A stretch of DNA of 50,427 nt from Clostridiales bacterium (GCA_016930575.1 JAFGGL010000002.1:1-50427); one strand, 5' to 3'. Positions 34,791-43,706 are shown, counted from the first letter of the stretch. Translations and numbers: made by a program. The notes: generated by a model not told the origin, from the letters alone.

Positions 34791-34822
34791 GAAGCCGCTT
34801 GCCAAAGCAAGCGGCTTCTTTT
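34791..34822. terminator. Terminator after thrS
   Basis: A 12-bp perfect stem (GAAGCCGCTTGC / GCAAGCGGCTTC) with CAAA loop and TTTT; it also serves the convergent binding-protein gene. Confidence 0.9.
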
Positions 34823-34867
34823 GCGGTTCGTTAAGGAACTGCTACATCATGTGATGTTCGCATCAGC

Positions 34868-36472
34868 TTATTCGCCAAACGCCGCTTCGTACTTCGCCAT
34901 GCGCTCGTCGAGGATCGCCTGTCCGCCGGAGGCCATGTAGTCCGCCATGCCGGAATCCCAAACGGCGTCGAAGTCTTCCACGGACGCATTGATGGAAACG
35001 TTGAGGACCACGTCGCGTTTGTCGGCAAGCACAGTCTTTATGCCTTCTTCGGCTGCAATGGCGCCCAGGTTGATGTTGCCGTAGGACACGCCGTTGTTCA
35101 GCGCGGCCGCAAATGCGGTCTTGATGAACTCAGGCGCAACGTACGCATAGCCAAGCGCCATGGACGCAGCCGTCTTATCCACATCGCCCAGATCCAGACC
35201 GTTGATGATCATGGTGGTGTCGATATTGTTGGAGGAGGACATCTTGTAGCGGCCGGCTTCGGGCGGGATCGCCTTCAGGGTGCCGTCTTCGGTGTATTCG
35301 TGATTGATGCCTTCCACGCCGGTCTGGAGGAAGAAGCGGTTTTCAAACTTCGCCATCCAGTTCAGATAGAGCAGCGAGGCCAGCGGCTCGGTGTTGGTCG
35401 AGGGGAAGAAGATCCAGCGGTCGTTGGATGAGTAGTTGACCTTCTTGGTGATGCCCGCATCGTTCTTGAACGGATCGACCGCGATGAACACGGCGTCTTC
35501 GCCCTGCGATTGCTGCAGCATATAGTGCACGCTCTCTTCGGCGTTGCGGTAGACGTCGTCCCAGTTGACTTCAACTGCGCCAACATACCCGGCTTTAAGC
35601 AGATTGTACTCAGTCGCGTCGCCGGCAGCGTACAGCGAGAAGTCCTGAAGGATCAGGCCGTCGTTGTACCACTTGTTGAGCATCCGTACGCCTTCTTTGA
35701 CGCCGGGCAGCAGGAACTGCCTGTCGTCATTGTAGATAAAGTTATACTTGTCGGTGGTGTACTCGTCGGGCACGAAGGAATAGAGGATGTTGTTGGCTCT
35801 CCAGCCCACATCGTCCGTCATGGAGTAGGGGATCATCTTGTCGGCTTCATCGCCGAGCAGAAGCTCCGCATTGTCTCTGAAGGCATAGAGCATGTCTTCA
35901 AATTCCTGCGTGGTGGTGGGTACAGCCAGACCCAGTTTATCCAGCCAATCCTTGCGCACGAAGGTGTTGATGCGGGCGACGTTCATACGGCGGGCCACGA
36001 TGCACTCGGTCTGGCCCGTGTACGGATCGGTTTTCCAGGTCATGTTGCTGCCCAGGAAATCATACAGATCGGTCAGGTAGTCTTTGTACTCGTCCAGCAG
36101 CGGCTGGAGATCGAGCACCGCATCCTGCTGGAAGTAGGTGTGGATCGCACCGTCGTTATAGGTATAGCTGATGTCGGACGCAGTGCCGGCGGCCAGATAG
36201 TTGGCGATGTCATCGCCTTCCGTCCAACGCGGGGTCGTCTGGAATACAACTTCTACGTTGTATTCGTTGAGCATGTTTTCCTTGATGTAGTCGGTGAACA
36301 CGTTGTCGTCCACGACCGAGCCTTCGGTATTACGGTCGAAGATCTCGACCGTAATGGTGCGGGTGTCGGTGAATTTGCCGTCGACAAATCCATCGTCGGC
36401 CGCCATTGCGATCGGCGCCATTACGGAAACGACCAGCAGTGTGCTCAAGAGTAACGCGAGCAGTTTTTTCAT
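34868..36472 (-). CDS. Extracellular solute-binding protein of an Lpl-type importer
   Basis: A 534-residue binding protein of the large LplA-like (family 1, carbohydrate) type. Signal peptide MKKLLALLLSTLLVVSVMAP with a type I cleavage site AMA-ADDGF near residue 24; no lipobox cysteine. The mature protein has the usual long N-terminal domain with TITVEIFDRN and acidic, aromatic-rich sugar-binding-like segments. It is the last gene of the operon lplB-like, lplC-like, binding protein, with a perfect AAAGGAGGG ribosome site. No dedicated ATPase is present; such importers usually share one (MsmX type) encoded elsewhere. The substrate is probably an oligosaccharide related to the upstream GH2 enzyme. 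Confidence 0.9.
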   Translation of the reverse strand: MKKLLALLLSTLLVVSVMAPIAMAADDGFVDGKFTDTRTITVEIFDRNTEGSVVDDNVFTDYIKENMLNEYNVEVVFQTTPRWTEGDDIANYLAAGTASDISYTYNDGAIHTYFQQDAVLDLQPLLDEYKDYLTDLYDFLGSNMTWKTDPYTGQTECIVARRMNVARINTFVRKDWLDKLGLAVPTTTQEFEDMLYAFRDNAELLLGDEADKMIPYSMTDDVGWRANNILYSFVPDEYTTDKYNFIYNDDRQFLLPGVKEGVRMLNKWYNDGLILQDFSLYAAGDATEYNLLKAGYVGAVEVNWDDVYRNAEESVHYMLQQSQGEDAVFIAVDPFKNDAGITKKVNYSSNDRWIFFPSTNTEPLASLLYLNWMAKFENRFFLQTGVEGINHEYTEDGTLKAIPPEAGRYKMSSSNNIDTTMIINGLDLGDVDKTAASMALGYAYVAPEFIKTAFAAALNNGVSYGNINLGAIAAEEGIKTVLADKRDVVLNVSINASVEDFDAVWDSGMADYMASGGQAILDERMAKYEAAFGE

Positions 36473-36533
36473 TGGTTTCCCTCCTTTTATTTACCATAAA
36501 CACAGCCTTCTCAAGGCGTGTCGGGTACGGTTT

Positions 36534-37406
36534 CTAGCCTTTCATCGCGCCCAGCGTGACCCCGTGGATGAAGAAGCGCTGCAGCCAGGGATAGACCATC
36601 AGGATCGGGATCGTCGCGATCATGACCGTCGCAGCCTTGATGGCGTCCGACGCGCCGGGCGAAGAAAAGCCCTCCTGCGTGGCGGCGTCCACGCTTTCCT
36701 TGCTTTGGATGATGAAGTACAAAAGCAGCTGGATGGGATAGTACTTCTTGTTGCGGTTCATGAACATCAGTGCGTCGGAGTATCCGTTCCATCGGCCGAC
36801 CGCGTAAAACAGCGAAAGCGTAGCGATCACGGACGTGGATAGCGGAATATAGATCGAAAAGAGGATCTGGAACGGGTTGGCGCCATCAATCTCAGCGGAT
36901 TCCCGCAGGCTGTCGGGGATGTTCTGCAGGAAGGTACGCATGATGATCATGTTGAACACGCTCAGGCTGTAAGGCAGCGCCAGCACCAGGGGACTGTTGA
37001 TCAGGTTCAGGTTATGGAACAGCAGGAAACTCGGGATGGTCCCGGCGTTGAAATATATCGTGACCAGGATCAGGCCGTTCACCAGCTTGCGGCCCTTGAG
37101 CTTGTCAAAGACCAGCGGAAACGCGCATAAGGTCGTCAGCGTCATCGAAAGGAAGGTGCAGCCTACCGTCAGCATCGCCGTCCATGCCAGCGCCCAGGTA
37201 TATTCCGCATCCTTCAATACCAGGGAATACGCCGTCAGGTCCAGTTCCTTGGGCCAGAGGTATACGTCGCTGCGTACCAGCGCCGCCGGGGACGACAACG
37301 AACGGACGAACACGTTCCACACGGGCAGGAAACAAATTAGAATCAGGACTACGCAGATCGCAACCACGACATAGTCGCCGGTTTTCGAGTTCTTGGACTT
37401 AACCAC
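36534..37406 (-). CDS. Carbohydrate ABC permease (LplC/CarB type)
   Basis: A 290-residue inner-membrane permease of the MalG-like class, six membrane spans, with the EAA loop DSLRESAEIDGANPFQILF that docks the ATPase. GTG start at 37406 with AAGGGGG 8 bases upstream; the ATG just before it is out of frame and stops at once. It lies 13 bases after the first permease gene and 61 bases before the binding-protein gene. Acts as one half of the heterodimeric membrane channel. Confidence 0.94.
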   Translation of the reverse strand: MVKSKNSKTGDYVVVAICVVLILICFLPVWNVFVRSLSSPAALVRSDVYLWPKELDLTAYSLVLKDAEYTWALAWTAMLTVGCTFLSMTLTTLCAFPLVFDKLKGRKLVNGLILVTIYFNAGTIPSFLLFHNLNLINSPLVLALPYSLSVFNMIIMRTFLQNIPDSLRESAEIDGANPFQILFSIYIPLSTSVIATLSLFYAVGRWNGYSDALMFMNRNKKYYPIQLLLYFIIQSKESVDAATQEGFSSPGASDAIKAATVMIATIPILMVYPWLQRFFIHGVTLGAMKG

Positions 37407-37419
37407 TCATCCCACCCCC

Positions 37420-38370
37420 TTACCACAGACCGCGTTCGTCAAAACGCCGGGCAATGAGGTTTGCGTTGACCAGGAAAATAACGCCGATGACGGATTGGAA
37501 GAATCCGACGGCCGTCGCCAGGGACTGCTGCGTACCCTTGATGCCGTAGTTGTACACGAAGATGGACAGGACGTTGGACACGCTCGTGACCAGCGTATTG
37601 GTCAGGGCGTATGGTCGGTCGAATTCGCTGCCGATGATCTGCCCAAGGCTCAGGATGAGCAATATCACGATGGTGGAGCGCAGGCCGGGCAGCGTGATGT
37701 GCCAGATCTTGCGCAGGCGGCTTGCGCCGTCCACTGCCGCGGCTTCGTAAAGTTCCGGGTTGATGCCGGTCAGCGCCGCCAGGTAAATAATCGTATTCCA
37801 GCCGACCGACTGCCAGACGCCCAGGAACACGTAGGTCCATACCCAGTTGGCGGGTTTGTCCAGGAACTGGATCGGTTCCAGCCCCATGTTCCTGAGTACG
37901 ATGTTCACTAAGCCAAACCGTGTGGCGAGCAGCTGCAGCGCCAGGCCGGAAATAATAATCCAGGACAGGAAATGCGGCATGTAGGCGACCGTCTGGGTAA
38001 TGCGCTTGAAGCGCCTGTAAGGCAGCTCGTTGAGAACGATCGCCAACAGGATGGGCGCGGGAAACCCAAACACAAGACCCAGAGCGTTCAGCATCAGCGT
38101 ATTTCTGACGGCATACAGAAAATCCCGGTTGGAAAACGCCTTGATAAAATACTCAAGTCCGCTGTTTTTCGCCCATTCCATTTCCCATGCGCTTTTGGTG
38201 ATGGAAAACTTCTTGAACGCGACCTGGATATAGGTCATGGGGACATACTTGAAGATGATGAAGTACACCAGCGGAATCAGAAGCATCGCATAGAGCATCC
38301 AGTACCGTTTCAGGTACATCCGCGTCTTGTACCGTTTGGCCGCCTTCTGCATGCGTGTTTCTGCCAACAT
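37420..38370 (-). CDS. Carbohydrate ABC permease (LplB type)
   Basis: A 316-residue MalF-like permease, six membrane spans, with the EAA loop ELYEAAAVDGASRLRKIW. The N-terminus (KRYWMLYAMLLIPLVYFIIF) and VPMTYIQVAFKKF are typical of the LplB subgroup. GAGGTATTC precedes the ATG. It is the first gene of the importer operon, 130 bases after the mapped promoter. Together with the next permease it forms the channel. Confidence 0.94.
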   Translation of the reverse strand: MLAETRMQKAAKRYKTRMYLKRYWMLYAMLLIPLVYFIIFKYVPMTYIQVAFKKFSITKSAWEMEWAKNSGLEYFIKAFSNRDFLYAVRNTLMLNALGLVFGFPAPILLAIVLNELPYRRFKRITQTVAYMPHFLSWIIISGLALQLLATRFGLVNIVLRNMGLEPIQFLDKPANWVWTYVFLGVWQSVGWNTIIYLAALTGINPELYEAAAVDGASRLRKIWHITLPGLRSTIVILLILSLGQIIGSEFDRPYALTNTLVTSVSNVLSIFVYNYGIKGTQQSLATAVGFFQSVIGVIFLVNANLIARRFDERGLW

Positions 38371-38505
38371 GAATACCTCACATCATATCCTGAATGCTCA
38401 TTGATGGATGAATACGGAGCAAACGTCAACTTATATAGTAGTATATTACTTACGACGTACCTCCAAACATATCTCCGGGAGTGTTTAGCTTCGTATCTAT
38501 ATCTG

Positions 38506-38535
38506 AGTATAAGTGACCTCAATAATCGTTGTCAA
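38506..38535 (-). promoter_or_regulatory. Promoter of the Lpl-type importer operon
   Basis: On the minus strand TTGACA (38530-38535) and TATACT (38506-38511) with an 18-base spacer. Between it and the lplB start are AT-rich dyads (around 38430-38455 and 38464-38486) that could be operators. Confidence 0.75.
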
Positions 38536-38565
38536 TACCTTTTGGAAATTTGCGCGCCAAAACGC

Positions 38566-41500
38566 TCAGTCCGGCAGGAACCGGATGTGTTTCAAATCCA
38601 GCGAACAGCCGGGCAGGAAGATGATCGTTACGGTCTTCATACCTGTGATACATTCGCCAAGAGCAAACTCCGCACCGCGGTATTCCGGCGCCGATTCGAG
38701 TTCGATCATCAGCCGCTTGCTTTCATCCTCATCGGAAAACACGATCTGAACGGCGTTCTTAGGCAGCGCCGACCGCCAGCAGACGGAGATTTTTCCCGTC
38801 CCCCCCGGCCCGAAATCCATATCGCGGTATTCGATGGACACGTTGTTGCCGATGCCTTCCACAGCGCCGCCGTCGATATGGTAGTCGTCGCCGTAGATCT
38901 GATCGCAGTCCGCGGCGGAAAGTGTTTCGTAGGCCTTGTTCAGCCGCCTGAACCGGAAACCCTTCATATGCAGCGCATCGGGGAATACGAAGCACAGCGT
39001 GGCAACGCCCCTGATCCGTTTTGGCAGCGTATAGACCACGGTCTGATAGGTCGCCCAGACGGAGCCCAGGCTGTAATCAAAATCGGCCAGTTTTTCCCCG
39101 CCCTCCGATGGCATGCCTTCCCAGACTTCGAAGCTGAAAGGCTCGTTTTGCAGCGGGAACAGCGGCAGTTCGAACGTATCCGCGCCGAAATCGCCGAAAT
39201 CCAGGTCCGCAAACCCCACGTGGCTTGCCCCCGATTTCGCCGTCGCCACGCCGTGATCGATGCCGCTGTTCAGCGGCTGATTGCTCCTGTTGAACAAACC
39301 GCCCGCAACGAATGCGTACGGGTCCAGCGTCGCCGTACCGTGTCCGGAGATCTCCGCGCGCAGCATGGAGATAAAAGCCGGGTGCTCCCTGCCGTTTTTT
39401 GGCATGCAGCGCACATAGGCCGTGCCGTCGCCCTTTTCCGTAAGCGTCGCGTGCCTGCCATCCGCATGGACTTCAAGCGCCGCGATCGGGCTGTCGATCC
39501 CCGCCGCGTTGGCGACACGCCAGCTGAGGTCGTCATAGGTCGCGTTCTTCGGGAACACCGCCGCGGCGATCTCATTCCCCTTCCGCGTCAGTTCGACTTT
39601 GCGTATGGGGACGTCCGCATCGTCAAACGCGGCCGATACGGCGGGCGTTTGCCCTCCGTCCGCTTTGACGATAGCCAGCAGTTTGCCCGAAAACAAGCGC
39701 CGGTTGTCCGTGTTCTGATAGGGCTCGAAATCCGTGGAATCCCCGTTGTCCAGCGCCAGCAACCGCCCGTTTTCCACCGTAATCCTTACGCGGCGGTTGG
39801 CATTTTCCACGGCGTTCCCCTTCTCGTCAAGCGCGGAGATGGTAACGAACTGCAACTCGCCGAAAACTTCCTCGGCAAGCGAAAGAGAAACCGCATCCCC
39901 GAAAGAACGGCGCTCCGTTTTCAAAACGGCATTGCCCGTGCCGTCATACGCGACCGCCTGCAAAACGCCCGCCTGATAGGGGACCCGCCAGTCGGCAAGC
40001 AGCCGCCCGTCCAGCTTTCGTTTGCCGAGGCTATGATCGTTGAGGAACAACTCGACTTCGGGCGCGTTGGTGCATACCCGCACGTCGATGCGCTCGCCCG
40101 GGGAGAAATCCCAGTACGGGAACAGGTGCAGCACGGGCCGCGTTTCAAAATCCGTCCAGCCGGCCTGGAAGAGATAGTAGGTATCCTTTTCAAAGCCCGC
40201 CGTATCGGCATGGCCGAAGTAGGCGTTCTTGGTCTGGTACGGCGTCGGCTCGCCGATGTAATCCTGCCCGGTCCAGATGAACTGCCCCAGCGAATACGGC
40301 GTACGCAGATCGTCGAGTATCATCGCTTCCAAATCTTTCGCGCCCCAGCTGGTGAAGCTGTTGCCAAGCGCCGAACACTGAAAATCGTCATCCGAAAGCA
40401 GCGGTTTCTCAAGCGGGAAGTGGTAGATTCCCCGGCTCTGGACGGAGGACGCCGTTTCGCTGCCGAAGATGATCCAGTCGGGATGCGCTCCATGGTGCTC
40501 CGCGTACAAGGCCTCGGTGTAGTTATAGCCGATCAGCTTGATCTCGTCCGCGCAGCGCCGGGTGTTCTCCCACCACATATAGTTGGAGCAGAGGGTGACC
40601 GGCGCGTTTTCGTTCGGGTCGTGCCTGCGCACGAGCCCCGCCAGATACCGCAAAACTTTCGCGCCCTCCTCCGCGTCCAGGTGCGTGTCGGGAATCTCGT
40701 TGCCGACGCTCCACATGATGAGCGAGGGATGGTTTCGGTCGCGCCTGACCCACGACGCCACATCCCTTTCGATCCATTCGTCGAAGAAGCGCGCATAGTC
40801 GTACTCGGTTTTTTTATGCCGCCAGATATCAAGGATCTCGGAGAGCACCAGCAACCCAAGCTCGTCCGCCAGTTCCATCAGCGCTTTCGAGGGCGGATTG
40901 TGCGCCGTGCGCACGGCGTTGACGCCCATGCGTTTCATCAGCAGCAGCTGCCGCCGCAGCGCGTCCCTGTGCACCGCCGCGCCAAGGCCGCCCAGATCGC
41001 AGTGCCGGCACACGCCTTTGAGCTTGACGTGCTTTCCGTTCAGGAAGAAACCCTGATCGGCGGTAAAGCGCAGACTGCGGAAGCCGAAACGGGTATACGC
41101 CGTATCGGCGATCACGCCGTTCACCAGAAGCTCCGAGCGCAGGGTGTACAGCTTCGGATCGGAAATGTCCCAAGGACGGATTTCACCGTCCGCCTCCACA
41201 AGTGTGTGGCGCACGGTGTACTCCTCGCCCCGCGCCTTCACCTCGGCCCGCGCATCGTACTTCCACTGCCCGTCCTCCCGATATGTGGAGATATAGATGC
41301 CGTCCGGCGCGAAATGGCAGGCGTTTTTCACGATCAGGAATACGTCGCGGTAGATGCCCGCGCCGGTGTACCAGCGCGCGTTGGGCGCCCGGTAATCGAC
41401 CTTCACCAGGATCTCGTTGTTTTCATCCTTCGTGACGAGTTCCGTGATATCGAACCAGAACGCCGTGCAGCCGTATTTCCACTCGCCGACATGCTTCCCG

Positions 41501-41745
41501 TTGACAGACACGGCCGTGTCCATATACACGCCGTCGAAGTACAGGTAAAGCCGCTGCCCCGACGTAAGAAACGACGCGTCCAGCATACGACGGTAGTATC
41601 CGGCGCCGCTTTGATACAGATTCCGGGTATCCGCGATCAGCCAATCATGCGGAATCTCCACAGGCACAAAGCCCTGCGGAGATTCTTTGGCAAACGACCA
41701 TCCGTCGTTCATCAGCATCCGTTGGGTATCATATTCAGGTTTCAT
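38566..41745 (-). CDS. Glycoside hydrolase family 2 (beta-galactosidase/glucuronidase type)
   Basis: A 1059-residue GH2 enzyme that removes beta-linked galactose, glucuronate or a related sugar. Domain order: jelly-roll sugar-binding domain (1-140), Ig-like domain, TIM barrel from about 225 with acid/base E350 (WSVGNE) and nucleophile E430 (IIFGSE), then Ig-like domains and a C-terminal CBM6-like beta-sandwich. The loop RTAHNPPS is typical. No signal peptide: substrate must be imported, fitting the adjacent importer. GAGGA precedes the ATG. It follows degV by 53 bases, with a hairpin overlapping the degV stop. Exact sugar specificity cannot be told. Confidence 0.93.
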   Translation of the reverse strand: MKPEYDTQRMLMNDGWSFAKESPQGFVPVEIPHDWLIADTRNLYQSGAGYYRRMLDASFLTSGQRLYLYFDGVYMDTAVSVNGKHVGEWKYGCTAFWFDITELVTKDENNEILVKVDYRAPNARWYTGAGIYRDVFLIVKNACHFAPDGIYISTYREDGQWKYDARAEVKARGEEYTVRHTLVEADGEIRPWDISDPKLYTLRSELLVNGVIADTAYTRFGFRSLRFTADQGFFLNGKHVKLKGVCRHCDLGGLGAAVHRDALRRQLLLMKRMGVNAVRTAHNPPSKALMELADELGLLVLSEILDIWRHKKTEYDYARFFDEWIERDVASWVRRDRNHPSLIMWSVGNEIPDTHLDAEEGAKVLRYLAGLVRRHDPNENAPVTLCSNYMWWENTRRCADEIKLIGYNYTEALYAEHHGAHPDWIIFGSETASSVQSRGIYHFPLEKPLLSDDDFQCSALGNSFTSWGAKDLEAMILDDLRTPYSLGQFIWTGQDYIGEPTPYQTKNAYFGHADTAGFEKDTYYLFQAGWTDFETRPVLHLFPYWDFSPGERIDVRVCTNAPEVELFLNDHSLGKRKLDGRLLADWRVPYQAGVLQAVAYDGTGNAVLKTERRSFGDAVSLSLAEEVFGELQFVTISALDEKGNAVENANRRVRITVENGRLLALDNGDSTDFEPYQNTDNRRLFSGKLLAIVKADGGQTPAVSAAFDDADVPIRKVELTRKGNEIAAAVFPKNATYDDLSWRVANAAGIDSPIAALEVHADGRHATLTEKGDGTAYVRCMPKNGREHPAFISMLRAEISGHGTATLDPYAFVAGGLFNRSNQPLNSGIDHGVATAKSGASHVGFADLDFGDFGADTFELPLFPLQNEPFSFEVWEGMPSEGGEKLADFDYSLGSVWATYQTVVYTLPKRIRGVATLCFVFPDALHMKGFRFRRLNKAYETLSAADCDQIYGDDYHIDGGAVEGIGNNVSIEYRDMDFGPGGTGKISVCWRSALPKNAVQIVFSDEDESKRLMIELESAPEYRGAEFALGECITGMKTVTIIFLPGCSLDLKHIRFLPD

Positions 41746-41788
41746 TCAAACGCGTCCTCGAACTTCAGATGTTGTAAGCGCATGCGGC

Positions 41789-41811
41789 GCGGGAGGGCTT
41801 AGTTCTCCCGC
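41789..41811 (-). terminator. Hairpin at the degV stop
   Basis: GCGGGAG / CTCCCGC with a 9-base loop overlapping the degV stop codon; no U-tract, so partial termination before GH2 at most. Confidence 0.4.
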
Positions 41812-42686
41812 TTCCTGCCCCAGAAGAAAACCGCCACCGTACCCGGCCCCGTATGGCTGCCGATGGTGGTGCCGATATCGTGCAGCACGGGCTCGCCTTC
41901 AAGCTTGGGAAAACTGGCCTTGATCAGCTCCGCCACTGCGCCTGCGTCCTCGGGGCAGTAGGAGTGGGACAGGTAACACTTTCCGGCGTAATCCAGCCCG
42001 TCCTGTGCGTTGTCGACCATGCGGTCGACGATCTCCTTGATTACTTTATGCTTGGAGCGCACCTTGGCAACGGCTTCCAGCTTTCCTTCGTGATTGATGT
42101 GTAAAAGCGGGCATATCTTCAAGAGCGTGCCTACAAAACCGGAGGTCTTGGAGATCCTGCCGCCCTTGATAAAGAAGGTGAGATCGGTGGAAAAAAACCA
42201 GGCGTTCAGCTCCAGCTTGTGTTCCTCCGCCCAGTCGGCCACCTCGTCCACGGACTTGCCTTCGTCGCGCAGATCGGCGAGCTTGTCCATCAAAAGGCCG
42301 TAGCCCGACGACGCCAGGAGGCTGTCCACCACGCGGACGGTACGGTCCGGATACTTCTCTTTGAGCAGATCCTTTGCGATGACCGCCGAGTTGTACGAGC
42401 CGGACACGCCGGAGGACAGCGTAACGTGCAGCACGTCCTTGCCGTCTTTCAAAAAAGGCTCCCAATACGCCTCGTACTCGTCGGCGTTGATCTGCGACGT
42501 GCTGGTGTCCGCACCGTTCAGCATCCGTTGATAGAACGTATCAAACGGCATGGTTTTGCCTAAATCGTCGTTCATCTGCACGCCGTCGATGGAATAGTGG
42601 AAACAGATATACGGTATCCGCCTTGCGTCGAATTCTTCCTGCGATAAATCGGCCGTGGAACTGCAGCTTAAAACAAAGTCGCTCAT
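41799..42686 (-). CDS. DegV family fatty-acid-binding protein
   Basis: A 295-residue DegV protein, which binds a fatty acid and acts as a FakB-like subunit of fatty-acid kinase or a related lipid carrier. Family features: SCSSTADLSQEEF near the start, TLSSGVSGSYN, GGRISK and the final GTTIGSHTGPGTVAVFF. ATG 42686 is chosen since GAGGAGGG lies upstream and the frame before it crosses the promoter. No fakA gene is seen nearby. Its cotranscription with GH2 is probably incidental. Confidence 0.93.
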   Translation of the reverse strand: MSDFVLSCSSTADLSQEEFDARRIPYICFHYSIDGVQMNDDLGKTMPFDTFYQRMLNGADTSTSQINADEYEAYWEPFLKDGKDVLHVTLSSGVSGSYNSAVIAKDLLKEKYPDRTVRVVDSLLASSGYGLLMDKLADLRDEGKSVDEVADWAEEHKLELNAWFFSTDLTFFIKGGRISKTSGFVGTLLKICPLLHINHEGKLEAVAKVRSKHKVIKEIVDRMVDNAQDGLDYAGKCYLSHSYCPEDAGAVAELIKASFPKLEGEPVLHDIGTTIGSHTGPGTVAVFFWGRKREN

Positions 42687-42731
42687 ACGTTTGGCCCTCC
42701 TCAATGGATATTGATATGCGTTGTGGTTCCT

Positions 42732-42760
42732 ATCATACCAAAAACCGTACGAGAATGCAA
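42732..42760 (-). promoter_or_regulatory. Promoter of degV
   Basis: On the minus strand TTGCAT (42755-42760) and TATGAT (42732-42737) with a 17-base spacer. Confidence 0.65.
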
Positions 42761-42773
42761 TTTTACGTCGGAG

Positions 42774-43098
42774 CGAAGGAAACATCGCTGCGTTTTTGCT
42801 GTCGCAAAAACATCCGCGGATTTCCTTGCTCCTCCTCTCGCTTCAAGGCAGGCCTTGAAGCGGGTGGACGGGGGTACGATTGCGAAGGAAACTACGCTGC
42901 GTTTTTGCTATCGTAAAAACCTCCGCGGATTTCCTTGCTACTCCTCTCGCCTCGAAACAGGTTTCTCGGCGGGTGGACGGGAGTACGATATGAAGGAAAC
43001 ATCGCTGCGTTTTTGCTATCGCAAAAACCTCCGCGGATTTCCTTGCTACTCCTCTCGCTTCAAGGCATGCCTTGAAGCGGGTGGACGGAGGACGAATG
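42774..43098. repeat. Three tandem copies of a two-hairpin 108-bp repeat
   Basis: Units begin at about 42774, 42883 and 42991, with a period of 108-109 bp. Each unit has an A/T hairpin (GTTTTTGC-loop-GCAAAAAC; second copy GTTTTTGC/GTAAAAAC keeps a G-U pair) and a second hairpin (GCTTCAAGGC-AG-GCCTTGAAGC in copy 1, 42840-42861), followed by GCGGGTGGACGG. No gene is present in the 430 bases between degV and the tRNA. The pairing is mostly kept while the bases vary, which suggests structured RNA or DNA. Confidence 0.8.
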
Positions 43099-43164
43099 AC
43101 GGGAGACGATTAGTTGCTTCCCGTTTTGCCCCGCAGCACCCTGCTTTCTCAGCAGTGCGCAGCA

Positions 43165-43193
43165 TTGACAAACCAATGCCTTGCCTATATAAT
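43165..43193 (+). promoter_or_regulatory. Consensus promoter of tRNA-Lys
   Basis: Perfect TTGACA (43165-43170) and TATAAT (43188-43193) with a 17-base spacer, 27 bases before the tRNA. Confidence 0.9.
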
Positions 43194-43219
43194 ACAGTTT
43201 GCTGTTTACGCAGCCTTGC

Positions 43220-43295
43220 GACCCATTAGCTCAGTTGGCAGAGCACCTGACTTTTAATCAGGGTGTCCCGCGTTCGAGTCGCGGATGGGTCACCA
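43220..43295 (+). tRNA. tRNA-Lys (UUU)
   Basis: A 76-nt tRNA with 7-bp acceptor stem (GACCCAT/ATGGGTC), D-arm with AGCTCAGTTGG, anticodon loop CTTTTAA (anticodon TTT at 43253-43255), T-arm with GTTCGAGTC, and encoded CCA end. A strong terminator follows. Confidence 0.98.
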
Positions 43296-43296
43296 G

Positions 43297-43339
43297 TCGT
43301 CGCCGCGGACTGCGCTCAGTTCGCGGCGACGATTTATTA
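43297..43339 (+). terminator. Terminator of tRNA-Lys
   Basis: TCGTCGCCGCG / CGCGGCGACGA, 11 bp, with an inner ACTG/CAGT stem in the loop and a T-rich tail. Confidence 0.85.
43307..43334 (+). repeat. 28-bp repeat, copy 1 (inside the tRNA terminator)
   Basis: The 28 bases beginning GGACTGCGCTCAG recur exactly at 43589-43616. Here they form the loop and right arm of the tRNA terminator. Confidence 0.85.
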
Positions 43340-43507
43340 TACATCCCTGAAATATAGTCGCTTTAGTCGCTTTTATTGTCGCACAGCGCTCTGGTTCGGG
43401 CGCTGTGCTTTGTAAAAGCGCCCAACTCCAGTTCGCTTTGCGCTTCGCGCAAGCCGCACACAGGCGGCACCCTCACTTCCGTTGCCTCTCACACCGCTCC
43501 GTCGCGG

Positions 43508-43546
43508 CTCCTCTCGCTTCAAAGCAGGCTTTGAAGCGGGTGGACG
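43508..43546 (+). repeat. Fourth, partial copy of the two-hairpin repeat
   Basis: CTCCTCTCGCTTCAAAGC-AG-GCTTTGAAGCGGGTGGACG matches the second half of the 42774-43098 units, with a compensatory G-C to A-T change in the stem. The 410-base stretch from the tRNA to the broken NlpC gene also holds a 9-bp stem hairpin (GCACAGCGC/GCGCTGTGC, about 43380-43408) but no gene. Confidence 0.75.
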
Positions 43547-43588
43547 AGGAACGGAAGACGGGGAACGATGGACGAGGTACGTGAACAT

Positions 43589-43616
43589 GGACTGCGCTCA
43601 GTTCGCGGCGACGATT
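43589..43616 (+). repeat. 28-bp repeat, copy 2
   Basis: Exact copy of 43307-43334, but without the left arm, so it does not form the same hairpin. Confidence 0.85.
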
Positions 43617-43653
43617 CAAATACGGCAGGCAATCGATAATCGGCATAGAAAAG

Positions 43654-43671
43654 GACGGCCGATCGGCCGTC
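43654..43671 (-). terminator. Terminator of the NlpC/P60 gene
   Basis: GACGGCCG-AT-CGGCCGTC palindrome followed on the minus strand by CTTTTC. Confidence 0.7.
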
Positions 43672-43706
43672 TCTTTATACATAGTCGCTGTCCGGCAGTT
43701 CTCCGT

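Noticed and set aside
37972-41802. A 1276-codon plus-strand open frame opposite the GH2 gene
   Set aside because: It is the antisense of a fully conserved GH2 enzyme; high GC content makes long shadow frames. Its translation is rich in Arg/Pro/His/Val with no recognisable domain.
42774-43098. Possible CRISPR array
   Set aside because: Only three units of about 108 bp with no unique spacers between short repeats and no cas genes; the units are full-length homologues of each other.
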